DNA of 62,328 bases, taken from contig JANDJZ010000151.1 in NCBI GenBank assembly GCA_027943245.1, positions 1 through 62,328 on the forward strand. The letters are read 5' to 3'. This DNA comes from Acanthamoeba sp. SK_2022b (Eukaryota; Discosea; Longamoebia; Acanthamoebidae). A program made the position numbers and the translations under genes. Below, piece by piece: positions 25,009 through 35,362 of the stretch. Within the stretch, counting starts at the first letter, position 1. Every line of letters begins with the position of its first letter. Under the pieces are notes generated by a model that worked only from the letters and a program-made list of their open reading frames with translations, made no database searches and had not been told where the DNA came from.

Positions 25009-26685
25009 TCATGGCTCCGCGCACATGGGCCTCTGCTCATAGACGTGGAGCTTGAGACTGATGCCTCGCATCTTCTCTCGCCTCTTCCACTCGCGTTCTC
25101 GCTTTTCCCTTCGCTCTCTCTCGTCCTCCCTCTCCCCGCTTTCGCTCTTGCCGTCTTCGATCTCGTTCTTGGTAGTCGTCGCGGTCGGCTGAGGCATGTT
25201 GCGCGACTTGAGCATGAATTTCATGTTGCCGATCTTGGTAAGCATCTCCTTCTTGCGCCCGCGCTCGTCCATATCGATCTGATCGAGCTTGGCTCGCCAC
25301 CTCAGGCGCCTCTCCCGTCGTGCCTCTTCCTGGACTTGGCGTCGCGTCTGCTGCTGCCTGTGCCGCCAGTCGCGCCACACGTACAACAGCGAAGCTGTAT
25401 CGCGCACTTGAACTCTCTCGCCCTCGGCGTCGTCGTAGAACACCGCCAGGCCGGCGTCGTCTGTCTTTTGGTCGACGCCAACTCTTGGATGAAGGTCCAC
25501 GATCCGGCCGAGAAGACGGTCGTAGGTGAGCTCGTCCCCGGTAGCAAGTGTGATGACCGAGATGTCGTCGCCCTCGGACTCCTCCTTCCTCAGCTGCTTC
25601 AGCCGCTTCTCCTCCTGCTCGGCCGCGAAGTACTTGCGCAGCAGGTGCTCCGCGCTCACGGCCAGAACGCTGACGTCATCGTCGACCTTAACCTGTTCGG
25701 CTTTTTTGTCCACTGGCTTGTGGCGGTGGTAGACGACCTTGATGCCCAGTGCGTCGGTGAGGAGCTGGTAGCCCTCCGATGTGCTGACTTGGTTTAGCAC
25801 ACGGCCGAGCGTCCTGTCCGCAGTCGATCTGGGCGAAGAGGGGGTGGAGGACGCAGACGACGATCGGGACCGCACGACTGACGAGCCCGGCGAAGACGTG
25901 GCCGACTCGGACGGCGACGAGGAGTTGGCGATAATGAACGAAGCCAGCGAGGTAGGCGAGACGGAGGGCGACGTGGCGGCGAGCTTCCTGGGAGAGAGTA
26001 TCTCGCTTCCGCCCTTGGGCTCTTTGCGTCTGCTGCCGCGCTGCTTGCGGTCGGTCGTCGACCCAGCGTGACTACCGCAGCGCCTCATTGACGTATCTTC
26101 GCCATCGGTGAAGTCATCGCCAGATGTGGTTCTCGCGTAGACGCGCAGAGCTCGCAGCGAGGCCGAGAGCGACTGGAGGAGCCGACGAGGCGACGTGGGC
26201 ACGGACGACGAAGAGGGCATACGCGACGTGGACGGAGACGAGGCCGAAGAGGTAACGCCATCGTCGTGCGGAGCTGACGTCACTTCTAGCTGCGGCAGGG
26301 AGAACTTGCGGTAGCCTCGATACCCGGGCGGCAGGGTCGGGGGCGAAGGGGACGACGCCGAGCGAGGGGACAAGGGCGGCTCGACCACGGACGACTTCCA
26401 CGAGAGCGGCGGGACCTTGGGAGAGGAAGAGCTTGCGCTGGTCTCCGACGAGGCGGGCTGGTGTTCCTGGCCCTTACGCTGGCGGCGCGCGGCCCGCTTT
26501 GACGTCGTGGTAGTGGTTGTGGTTGTGGTGGTCGCCTCGTACTTGGTGTGCTTGTGTGGTGGCATGGGCAGGGTGGACGTGAACTCGAACTCCGCCTCGT
26601 CCTCCTCGAGCAAGGCGCTGAGCCCAAACACGGAGGAGAGGCGGCGCGCCGAGGCCGACCGCCACTGCTTCATTCGGTTTGCCAT
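25009..26685 (-). CDS. Unknown 558-aa protein, low-complexity N-half and charged C-half
   Basis: A single uninterrupted frame, unusual here where most genes have introns. The N-terminal half is Ser/Pro/Thr-rich with short poly-Thr and poly-Ser runs and basic patches. A middle block (residues about 290-450) is less biased: GYQLLTDALGIKVVYHRHK, DELTYDRLLGRIVDLHPRVG. The C-terminal 130 residues are Arg/Glu/Gln-rich and probably form a long helix or coiled coil. No catalytic motif, signal peptide or membrane segment is seen. The stop is 89 bp from the convergent sirtuin stop. I do not recognise the family. It seems real because of the long frame and the codon use of neighbouring genes. Confidence 0.6.
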   Translation of the reverse strand: MANRMKQWRSASARRLSSVFGLSALLEEDEAEFEFTSTLPMPPHKHTKYEATTTTTTTTTTSKRAARRQRKGQEHQPASSETSASSSSPKVPPLSWKSSVVEPPLSPRSASSPSPPTLPPGYRGYRKFSLPQLEVTSAPHDDGVTSSASSPSTSRMPSSSSVPTSPRRLLQSLSASLRALRVYARTTSGDDFTDGEDTSMRRCGSHAGSTTDRKQRGSRRKEPKGGSEILSPRKLAATSPSVSPTSLASFIIANSSSPSESATSSPGSSVVRSRSSSASSTPSSPRSTADRTLGRVLNQVSTSEGYQLLTDALGIKVVYHRHKPVDKKAEQVKVDDDVSVLAVSAEHLLRKYFAAEQEEKRLKQLRKEESEGDDISVITLATGDELTYDRLLGRIVDLHPRVGVDQKTDDAGLAVFYDDAEGERVQVRDTASLLYVWRDWRHRQQQTRRQVQEEARRERRLRWRAKLDQIDMDERGRKKEMLTKIGNMKFMLKSRNMPQPTATTTKNEIEDGKSESGEREDERERREKREREWKRREKMRGISLKLHVYEQRPMCAEP

Positions 26686-27469
26686 GCCTGATGAGGGGGG
26701 TGTGTGAAGCGCGGGCTACGGCTGTAGATAGGTGGAGTGGAGTGACCAGCGAAAGGGGGAACAATGCAGAACTTTATGTAGTGGCCTGTTCTCGGAGCGA
26801 GCTGGGTGGAACGTAACAGAACGCACGCAACTGGTGGTCGCACCTCACCATATGGTGGCCCCACTAACCACAGCCCACGTTTGAACCTCGGGCTATCCAA
26901 GATTCAAATGTGGTACCATAGCAGAGCACGGAGTTGCTGCGTTACACCAGCGGCGAGCTTGTGTGGTGCAACGCGCAACATTAATTTTTAATCTTGACCG
27001 TGCTTGCTCGCGGATTGGCCGAATCTCCAAGCAACCAACGGTTGTGGTTTAGCCAGATGGTGGCGAGACCACGACCAACTAACCAGACATGACCATCCAT
27101 AGGCCAGTCTCGGAGTGTGCAGCTGGCGGGCCAGCACGTTTGGGGCATCCATTAACCAATATAGGAACTTGCGAAATGTGGCAGAACCAACACTGCTTGT
27201 GGCCAAAGCAAACGCTTCTTCCCGGCATTGTTTGGTGTGCCTCGGCTGGCCGGTTACGTCCATCGGAGCTGCAGGGTCTCCACCCGCGGTTTGATTGGGT
27301 GCAGCCTGACGGGCCAGGAGTATGTACCTACATAACGCACACAAACGTGACAATCAACTGTCGTTCATCCGCCAAGCGCTCCGCCAACCTCGCCGGCGCT
27401 TGAACGCAACGCGCGGCGCTGCTCTGGCGTGGGAAGGGAGAGGGTACAGGTCGCTGCAAGCTCGTCACT
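26686..27469. other. Intergenic region without recognised genes
   Basis: 784 bp. Several short frames exist on both strands, none with splice partners or a recognisable motif. Presumably holds the promoter of the 558-aa gene and the 3' end of COA5. Confidence 0.5.
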
Positions 27470-27872
27470 TCAGCTCTTCCCACCAGCAGCGGGAGCTTGG
27501 GTCGGGCTCTTGCGGACGAAGTCGACGTTACCCTTGAATCGCTTTCGCATGTCCAACTGCGCAGAGCCAACAAATCGTCAGCAAACGCTGGCACAAGTTG
27601 CAAGCACAATTCGCGATTTTGTGTTGGCAGCGGATACTTACTTGACCTCGCTTACACTCAAAATAGCCCCTGCGGACCTTGTTGCACTTGCCTGTGGCAA
27701 AAAGCTCGTTGGCTCATTTCCATTGGCACAAAATCAGGACGCACGTACCTAGCTCATCTTCATCTTTGGATTTCAGGCACTCGTGGAAGGTCTTTTCTTT
27801 CTCCTGCATGCAGGGACTAATCTTGAGGCAGGCCACCAACTCCTCCTTCAAGCCCTTGCACGAGGACGCCAT
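27470..27872 (-). CDS. COA5: Cytochrome c oxidase assembly factor 5 / PET191
   Basis: Small CX9C-type protein of the mitochondrial intermembrane space needed for complex IV assembly. Three exons: 27872-27749, 27691-27642, 27556-27470, giving 86 residues with all junctions in frame. It begins MASSCKGLKEELVACLKISP, close to the family start. The Cys pattern is C-x9-C, C-x10-C and C-x9-C (positions 5/15, 21/32, 44/54), and LDMRKRFKGN matches the conserved end. Introns of 57 and 85 nt. No cleavable presequence, as expected for oxidative-folding import. Divergent from the half-ubiquitin gene with 257 bp between starts. Confidence 0.93.
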
Positions 27873-28129
27873 CAAATTCTAATTCAAAAAGATAAATAAT
27901 CAAAAAAGATCGTCGACGCAAAATAGATCCGAATTTTGGCTCTTTTTACGCTTCATTTTCGGCAAAGAGACAGAAGAGGTGCCACGCGGAGGGCGAGCCT
28001 GACTACGCGGTCAAGCACTTGGATTGAGGAAAGAAAAGGAGGACGCCCGGCGGGATTCAACTCCTTTGCCTGTGAAGGGTTTGCGCATTCTAGGGAGTCT
28101 TGATTGATTATAGAGCCGGGTAATCGAAG
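27873..28129. promoter_or_regulatory. Divergent promoter region of COA5 and the small ubiquitin-fold gene
   Basis: 257 bp between opposite start codons; no clear box recognised. Confidence 0.4.
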
Positions 28130-28468
28130 ATGAAGGGAGCCCAGAAGGCCAAGGCCAAAGGCAGCATGTCACCCAATGGTGGAGCCAAGAAGAATTTTAC
28201 CCCCCCCCCACAATATCTCCTTCCTGCCTTTTCTCGAATCAATCTCCCACACTCGTGTTTCTGGCCAGGCCTGACGTTCGACCAAGAGCAGCGACTCATT
28301 TTCGACGGCATGGAGGTACGTGGTCTTACGTCAACGTTGGTGTAGCGCCGTGCCGCCTCGCTCACGCTCGCGTGCTCCTCCGCTGCGCAGGTTTTGGACC
28401 ACAAGCGTGTGGGGCAGTACAGCATCGCGCCGGGCGATGTCGTCCACCTCATACGCAAGGAGCGCTGA
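28130..28468 (+). CDS. 57-aa protein carrying only the C-terminal half of a ubiquitin-like fold
   Basis: Exons 28130-28178, 28269-28315 and 28391-28468 join in frame (49+47+78 nt) to a 57-residue protein. Residues 1-16 are Lys/Ala-rich. The remainder, LTFDQEQRLIFDGMEV..HKRVGQYSIAPGDVVHLI, lines up with ubiquitin from DQQRLIFAGKQL to the last strand. The first strands and the helix of the fold are absent, and there is no C-terminal GG. Either a further 5' exon is missed, although the 250 bp upstream show none, or this is a genuinely shortened protein. The function is not known. Confidence 0.6.
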
Positions 28469-29020
28469 CGACCACCCCCCTCCATGCGGCCGTGGTCGGG
28501 GTCTTGGGACACGTGTGGGGAGCCTGGGCCAGGAGAGGTCGGTCGCCGTTTGCCCTCCCGTTAATGGCAGAGCAACGTGCTGATGGTGACGCCGTCCCCT
28601 TGGCCGTGCTGCAGTTACGCGACTCCTGGAGTGGCTTGGACGGTATAGCTTTTACGGTGAGCCAGGCGGCGAAGACTGGGTGAGAGGAGACAAGTCAAGC
28701 ACAAGCGGGAGGAGAAACGACCAAGTGCCCAAGCTCTCTACTCGCTCTCATGGCAGGGAGCGGGCGCGTCGTTGGGTTTGTAGTGTGTTTTTGTGCCTTT
28801 TGGCTGTGGGCTTCCTCTTCTCTCTGCCTGTCTTCGCTACCCCTCTCCTCTTCTACCTCGTTTGTGTGTTGTTGCACTCTGCGCGTGCCTGGGTTGTGTA
28901 CATAAGAGAAGGCATCACGCCACTTTTCAACCACCCCTTGTTCTCGCTTCTCGCCATGAAAATAAAATAATAAACAATTATTTATGAATTCATAAATAAA
29001 ACATTTAGCTCAAAAGGTCC
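28469..29020. other. Intergenic region
   Basis: 552 bp between tandem genes. Contains T/C-rich tracts and short unsupported frames; no gene recognised. Confidence 0.5.
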
Positions 29021-29674
29021 ATGTCGGGCAAGAGGAAGCGCTCCTCCACCCGGGCCCAGCAGTGCGACCAGCACGAGAAGATACATGCCCCATTCGACAC
29101 ATGGGACAGCCCGGTACCCTCCATCTCTTCTTTCTATTACAATCTTTTGTGCTGCTGATGGGGCTTTATGGCGTGGGTGGGGACAGTCCAACGTGTACTT
29201 CACGCTGCGGCGGCCCACCAAGGTCCTTAGACACGCGAGGCACAGAGGCGAAGTGTGCCAGGTCGGTGGTGCACGCCTTTGGACGCACCAGGGGGGAGGT
29301 GCTGAGGCCTGTGCTTGGGGGCGCGTGGCGTGACAGATCGATACGGCTGGCAAGTGCTGCGTGGGCCGAAGCTGCCTGTGCTACCAACAGCAGGCCGACT
29401 GCGGTCCGGGCTGTCCCTGCAAGTGCAGCACGCTCGGTATGCGCGGCCAGCGCCAGCTCTACTACTTTTCTCAGCCCACTCTCCACCTTCCTGGCTGAGC
29501 TCTCCTTTGGATGCTTGGGCTTGTGCGCGCGCAGTGAATGCTGCGTGCGACAATCAGCAGGTGAGGAGGGCGAAAGGCGTCAGCACTGTGCCCTGCGCTC
29601 TGATCCGAGACTCGACCAAACGACACATGAGGTTTCTCGTCGACCAGCCGGTCAAAAGCGGAGCCCTGGTACTG

Positions 29675-29731
<57 letters not shown>

Positions 29732-30240
29732 AATGGCGTTGTCTCAACGAGGCGCTCCGCTAGATCATTGAGATGACCGGCATCTTCATGGAGACCGAGC
29801 AAATGAAGCGGGTGCGCCCACCAAGAAGGACACTTGCTGTGACGGGCCCGTGCCCACCGGTCGGCGTGTCGGCTCACTCAACCTGCTGTCTGGCCAGTGG
29901 GTGCCCGAGCTGGGGGAGTACCACGTAATGCACGTCTACCAGCACCGCGACCTGTGCGTGGACATGAGGCACGCGCTCGCCTACTGCCATCAACCGCTCT
30001 CTCGTCGCGGTCGACGCTCACACCATCCTCGTCGTCGTTCTCCTCTTCTACAAAAGACTGTTTGGGAACAGAGCCAGGTTCATACGGAGCGTGTGCCAGG
30101 GCTGTAGGCCGTCGGCCCGCGTCGTCGAGTTCTACGTCGATGGCGACCTTCGCCTGGGTTGTTCCCCACATTTACCTCAACGCTTGCGCGTGTTGTGTAT
30201 TCTTTGTGTGCGTGTGCGTGTGCGTGCGTGTTCTGTGCAT

Positions 30241-30272
<32 letters not shown>

Positions 30273-31189
30273 GGTGTGTGTCATTTTTGTCTCACGGGCT
30301 TGCGATGTGTGCTGGACATGGCTGCGCCCTATAGGGGTGGTGGCCAGACGGGACATCAAGCTGCTCGAGGAGGTGACGATTCCGTTCGACAGAGACCCGT
30401 CGCCGCACCACATCGTCCGGTGTCCGGAGCTTATCCCCAACGCCTGCCTCTTTCCGTACGACCGCATGCCTCGCCTGTCGTCTCCCCTCTCACCCTCTCT
30501 ATCACACACACGCTCCTACCTGTCTTGTCGTGCGTGCTCGCGTGGCGTGCGGTGATTTTTGTCGACATCCAGCGCGCGTAGCCCGCAAGAGCGCAACGAG
30601 GAGCGATTCACCAGCCATCCCTATGTCGAGCCGCGCCAGTTGGACATCTATCGCTTCTTGGCTAGTACGCGCAACCCTACACTACACACCACACACGCAC
30701 AGGGCGGTCGTCATAGCGATGTTGGGGGGGGGCATTTGTGTTTGTGCAGAGACGTACGTTATGGACCCGCAGGCCTTCCGCCAGCTGAGGCTGCGGTGGA
30801 ATCTGCCCAGCGTCGCTCTGGGCTCGACCGCAGCTGGCGCTGACACCGATCCCGAGGCCGAGGTCGAGGTCGAGGCCGATGCCGGTGCCCCGCCCGAGCG
30901 GCCACGCCTGGACAAGGGCAAGGACCGCCTCTCGCCAGGGCACTCCCCGCCTCACGCGGACGGCATCGGCGATCTCATGTCCGTCGAGGACGGCCTGACC
31001 GAGGCCCACCGAGCGATGCTGCCCATGGCCTTCCCCGAACTCGCCGAGGCCAAGGCCGAGTGGGTCAAGGAGGAGGAGGAGCAGGAGGAGGCGATGGCCG
31101 TGGCCCCGAGCATACCTATCATTCCCGACCCACCCACCTTTGCCGAGGACTGCCAATTGCTGGTGCCCGCCTTCTCCTGTGTGCGCTAG
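29021..31189 (+). CDS. SET-domain protein with a Cys-rich pre-SET region, probably catalytically degenerate
   Basis: Start ATG 29021 (MSGKRKRSSTRA). Exon pieces in order: DQHEKIHAPFDTWDSP, NVYFTLRRPTK, a Cys cluster KCCVGRSCLCYQQQADCGPG..CPCKCSTL, then SET-like blocks: GEYHVMHVYQHRDLCVDMR, FGNRARFIRSVCQGCRP, VVEFYVDGDLRLG, VVARRDIKLLEEVTIPFD. GN-ARFI aligns with the SET motif GNxARFINHSC, but NHSC reads RSVC and the final Tyr region reads TIPFD. The S-adenosylmethionine-binding Asn-His is therefore absent. The acidic C-terminal exon either stops at TAG 31187-31189 or splices at 31181 into the LRR exons. An (AC)n tract (29677-29730) lies in an intron. The assignment is moderate; activity is doubtful. 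Confidence 0.55.
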
Positions 31190-31242
31190 TGGCAACTTGA
31201 CTTGACTTTGACTTGACTTGACTTGTGTGCGCGGAGTTGACA

Positions 31243-32901
31243 GGACACGTTGTGGCAATGGCAGCGCACCCACTGCGAGGAGGTGGCCACTGCCGCCGAG
31301 TGGGCCGAGATGGTCAAGAAGTACGCCGGGGACAAGTCCCTCCAAAACCTGAACATCGACCTACGGTGGTGCGTGCGCCTCTCGCTCTCACCCCCCCCCC
31401 CCATCCAATGCACATTATTCACGACGCACGACACACGGTCTCCAGGGCGCACTACAACAACAAAGATGACCCGAACAGCGTATTGCCCAAAAGCTTTGGG
31501 TCGAAGAGCAAGTTGATGAACCAGCTCACCCACCTCGCGCATCTCACGATCAAGCCGTGGGAGTGCCAGTTCTCGTCGGCCGCCTTCCAGGGCTTCGCCC
31601 GCTTCGCCAACCTCCGGTACCGCCCCGCCTCGCCCCGCACGGCTTGGGCTGGGCTGGGCTGGGCTGGGCTGGGCTGGGCTGGGCTGGGCTGGGCTGGGCT
31701 GGGCTCGCGCTGCCACTCACCCTGCCGCTGGACGCAGGTCGCTGGGCGTGGACAGTCTCAAGTGCCTGCAGGACGATGTGCTCCCGCCATTCGCTGCGCT
31801 CACGCAGCTCGTCCACTTGGTACGACCAACGGTTTGCTTTTACAAATGAGTTGCTGACTGACCTGACCAACTGGCTGGCCAATCAAAATGGAATCGCCAG
31901 CGCATCCGCAATTGCATGAGGGTAACGCTTCGTGGACTCGAGCACTTCACCTCTGGCCTTAAGAGTCTTGACCTGGGCCAGGGTCAGATCGTGCGGGAGG
32001 ACAACCTGCCCACCCTCTTCCGCATGTTTCCCGGTTCGTGCCTCGCTTTTTTTAATATTTATGAAAGTTTTTTTTATTATTTTATCAACATATTGTTTTA
32101 TAATACAATAGACAATACGTTTAGTTTATTCATTCGCCAATGAAGTCTGTGCGTTATGGATGTAGGGCTGGTGTCTCTCACTTTGGACAAAGCTCCAAGT
32201 GTCACGGATAAGTTCTTGATGCACCTTCCCTATGTCGTGAACCCTTCGCCATCATCGACTTCATCGACTTCGTCGTCTTCGTCGTCTTCACCGTCATCAC
32301 CACCAGAACCGTGCGCCTCTTGCCCGCTGATATCGCTCAGCTTGTGCGAATGCGCAGAGTTGAGCCCCATCAGCATGAACACCATCTGCCCCGAGTATTT
32401 CCCCTACCTCACCTCGCTCTCGCTGGCCTCCTGCGCATCGGTCCCGACCGAGCTGGGCCGATTGACACGGCTCAGGCGCCTCGACATCAGCCACGCCGGT
32501 TCGCGCTCCCCTTTGCCTCACCCCCCTCCACTTTGGTGGTGACCCTGGCGATCGCCGCTGACTGCGGTAGCGCTTGGGCACAGTCTACACGCCGGCTGGG
32601 CTTGGGCGCGTCCTGGCTCGCCTACAGGGTCTTACGTACTTGAACCTGTCTGAGACCGACACGCCGTTCGAGGTGCGCCTTCCACTTGCGCGCTGTGTCT
32701 CCTTGATTATATTTGTTTGCAAGCTCAAGCGCACGTGGCGACTGTGCACAGGAGCTGGCCACCATCGCCGACACGCTCCGTGAGTTGAAAGAGCTCGATG
32801 TCACCAAGTGCAGCCACGCTCAGGGCATGGAGGAGTTCCTCAAGCTGCGCCTGCCTCCGTCCTGCACCTTAACGCACGGGCAGGAAGGGCGCTACCACTG
32901 A
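31243..32901 (+). CDS. Leucine-rich-repeat protein, possibly the C-terminal part of the SET gene
   Basis: Exons: DTLWQWQRTHCEEVATAAEW... (from 31243), SKLMNQLTHLAHLTIKPWE, SLGVDSLKCLQDDVLP, LRGLEHFTSGLKSLDLGQGQI, GLVSLTLDKAPSVTD, CPLISLSLCECAELSP, YFPYLTSLSLASCASVPTELGRLTRLRRLDISHA, LGRVLARLQGLTYLNLSETD, TLRELKELDVTKCSH, then TAG/TGA region ending 32901. This is a row of LxxLxLxxC-type repeats like the Cys-containing LRRs of F-box proteins, though no F-box is seen. No in-frame ATG precedes the first exon until 31309. A 62-nt intron 31181-31242 (GTGCGC...GTTGACAG) would join it in frame to the SET gene. An intron at 31646-31703 is built of a GGGCT pentamer. Confidence 0.65.
31646..31703. repeat. 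(GGGCT)n pentanucleotide repeat in intron
   Basis: About 12 perfect units within a short intron of the LRR gene. Together with the flanking bases it makes up about half of that intron. Confidence 0.93.
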
Positions 32902-33018
32902 TTCTTTGCCTACAAAGAGACTGCTCATTCCTATCAACGCGTTCATCCAAGCCACATGGAACTTGTAAAAACGGTAATGATGTATTGAATATTGGCCCAG
33001 GCCTGAGTCATAACCCCA

Positions 33019-33771
33019 TCAATCCGAGCTCTTGATGCGCAAGAAGACGTTGACTGCAAACCAAACGAAAGGGGAGGTGATAAGTGGGGCGCTGTAGGAC
33101 GGGGGAAAAGAGGGGGGGCGTGGACGTACAGGCGGGAATGCAGAGATCGGTGGCAGTCCTGCCGTAGGTGTTGCAGTAACCGCACCCCTGGTTGCACTCG
33201 AGCCCATAGGCGATTCTTTCGTTCTTGGGCGAGTCACGCGCGTCCAACTGAGCGGCGACGAAGGAGCTACGCAACAGCTGGGTGTAGGTGCACGACCCGC
33301 TCTGGACGGTGATAGTCCCGTAGGGCAGCTGGCGAACGCACTGCGAGTCGGCGTAGATGGTTGCCGACAGGAGCGCAGAGGTGTCCACACGCCAGGCCGA
33401 TGCGAAGAGCTGCGTGCCCCCGAGGTTGAAGCTCATGCACGACCCGTAGGACGCCGTTCCGACCTGCACACAATTGACACAGCCCTGCTTACACCCGAAG
33501 TTGTATCTTGAAGAGAGTGGGTTATTAATAGAGTTGATAGAGCTCTGAGCTGGACGCACCTCGCCTGGCCGGAGGAAGTGGTGGAGATGTTGTAATAGAA
33601 GTTGTACTCCTCGCTGTAGGCACACACTCCTTGGTCCAGACCCATGGGCGGAGCAAGGACGGTGGTGCAGCCACGGTCGGAGAAGAGAGAGGCAATCACG
33701 TCAAACGCAACAACCGAGGACGTGGCGAACAACAAGCAGAGGCAGAAGACCAGAGCGTATGCAGGCTTCAT
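33019..33771 (-). CDS. Secreted Cys-rich protein, paralog of 35363-36478
   Basis: Exons 33771-33560, 33506-33130 and 33053-33019 (624 nt, 207 aa). An N-terminal signal peptide MKPAYALVFCLCLLFATSS is followed by a domain with about 12 cysteines: a first part (FSDRGCTTVLAPP, GVCAYSEEYNFYYNIS), then CKQGCVNC, ASAWRVDTSALL, QLPYGTITVQSGSCTYTQLL and CNQGCGYC. The same landmarks occur in the same order in the neighbour at 35363. The last exon gives only eleven residues (FNVFLRIKSSD) and a stop, so unlike the paralog there is no membrane helix. A secreted form is expected. Family and ligand unknown. Confidence 0.8.
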
Positions 33772-35220
33772 TGTGTGCAGGTGGAAGGAGGTGATGAGAG
33801 CGGAGGTCCCGGTAGTTTTGTGACCGTGACCGCCCCGACATTAAAACGAGGGTGATGATCCGAATTCGTTCTTCGAAGATTTTGTTGCGCTCGCGAACGA
33901 TTTTTTCTGGTTTTGATCGTGCACAAAACGCTCAAACCTGGCGTGGGCCATGTTATCCGTACGGTTACTTGTTTACTAAAACGCTAACAATGGTGTACAC
34001 TCGATGATGAAAGAAGAGAAGTTGCTCCTCATCAGCCCCAAAGGGCACGCGCAGCTGCTCACGGCACACACAGAAGTTCTTGACCTCCTCAATCACTTGT
34101 TCAATGAGGATGGTAGTGAGCAATGGCTTTGTGGGTGTGGTAACGTTCTCATGGAGGAGTCAAGAGGTGCCAGTCTTCATCATCTAGGCCATCAAACCTA
34201 TTGTTGCCAAGTCCCCACTCTGACTCATGAAGGTGAAGATACCAGTCAGCTTTGGGCTTGTGGCCAAGGTGTGCTCATGGTCAATGGTGTCCTTTCCAAC
34301 AAAGGAGAACCTTCCATAACTGTCAATGTTGATGTGGGGGATGCCAGCATTCTTGGGCTGCGTTTCATGTTGCAGGAGACACTTCTTGCCAGTGAGCTGG
34401 GCAGAAGTGAGGTCAGTGTTGCTGGCTTGTGAGCTGGGGCTGTCTACCTTCCTCTTTTTCGCTGGTGGAAGAGTTGGTGATGAGAGGAGGAGAAGAGGGC
34501 AGTGATGGTGCGTTGTCCGCTGATGTTGTAGAAGGGGATGGGGAGCAAGCACAGTGATGGGTCTGTCAGCCACCACAGGTTGAACAAGTACACAGAGTTG
34601 TTACCTGTTCAGCTTGCAGTACTTGATGTAGTATCATGGGAAGTGGATGGCCAGCTTGACTGGACTGATGGCAACATGACATGGGGGGCAGCTGTTGAGG
34701 CAAAGAGTTTCTTCTGTGTGTATTTGTATGTGGTCATGACATGTTCCACAAGGATGTCATGCTTTTCCACACACATTGGCACACTTTTGCACACTCCCAA
34801 CTTGTGCACATTCTGTTTTGTGCAGACACAACCAACCAAAAAAAAACCACACTGAGAGATGACTGACAGCTCTCCAGCAAGTTCTTTTCATTTCTAGCAG
34901 TCGCCTGAAAGTTGAACTTAAAGAAAACCACATGCTTGTGAGGTTGCCTGTGCGTCTTTAAAGCCTCCCAAGCCCTCATGCCACTTCCTGTACTGGCACA
35001 GACCTCACCAAGCCTGGTAATGAGGTGAAACTGGGGTTGAGTGATGGCTTTGCTCCAAGCAGACAATGTATGGTGGTGAGGGTTGTGAACATCAGTAGTA
35101 TGTAGTATACTACATTGAGACCTTGGCAGTGTTTGCACTGTCTGGGCTGGTGTAAATGAAGGGTCAAAAACCAAACCAGATATTTTGTATGCAGAATACC
35201 CCCACCAAGTGTAGGTGTAA
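33772..35220. other. Low-GC island between the two Cys-rich paralogs; possible degraded mobile element
   Basis: 1.45 kb, visibly poorer in GC and CG dinucleotides than the genes around it and rich in CTTG/CATG-like sequence. There are medium-length frames on both strands (for example 34004-34432 + and 34184-34576 -, the latter with PAKKRKVD, a nuclear-signal-like string, and 34734-35228 -). None shows introns, a known domain or host-like codon use. I found no inverted or direct terminal repeats. The base composition resembles the retrotransposon and hAT insertions of this window, hence the guess of an old insertion. Confidence 0.35.
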
Positions 35221-35292
35221 AGCTCCATGGTGTAGTTGGCAGCATGCGTGATTTTGGTTCACATGACCCGAGTTCGATTCTCGGTGGGGCTA
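35221..35292 (+). tRNA. tRNA-Gln (TTG anticodon)
   Basis: A 72-nt cloverleaf can be drawn. The acceptor stem AGCTCCA pairs with TGGGGCT. Box A is GGTGTAGTTGGCA-like. The anticodon loop TTTTGGT has TTG at 34-36, and the T arm CCGAG-TTCGATT-CTCGG is perfect with box B GTTCGATTC. The sequence resembles eukaryotic tRNA-Gln. The outer pair of the anticodon stem is C27 x A43, a mismatch, and the D stem is weak, so partial decay is possible. No intron. A TTTT stretch a few bases downstream (about 35298) fits Pol III termination. Confidence 0.8.
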
Positions 35293-35362
35293 AATCCTTT
35301 TGTGAGTTGGAATGGTTTTGGAGTTTGATGTCAGCTGTTCGTCAGACCGTTCCTAGCGAAAG

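Noticed and set aside
34184..35245. Minus-strand frames in the low-GC island as a host gene
   Set aside because: No recognisable domain, no consistent splice sites and non-host codon use; kept only as a possible decayed element.
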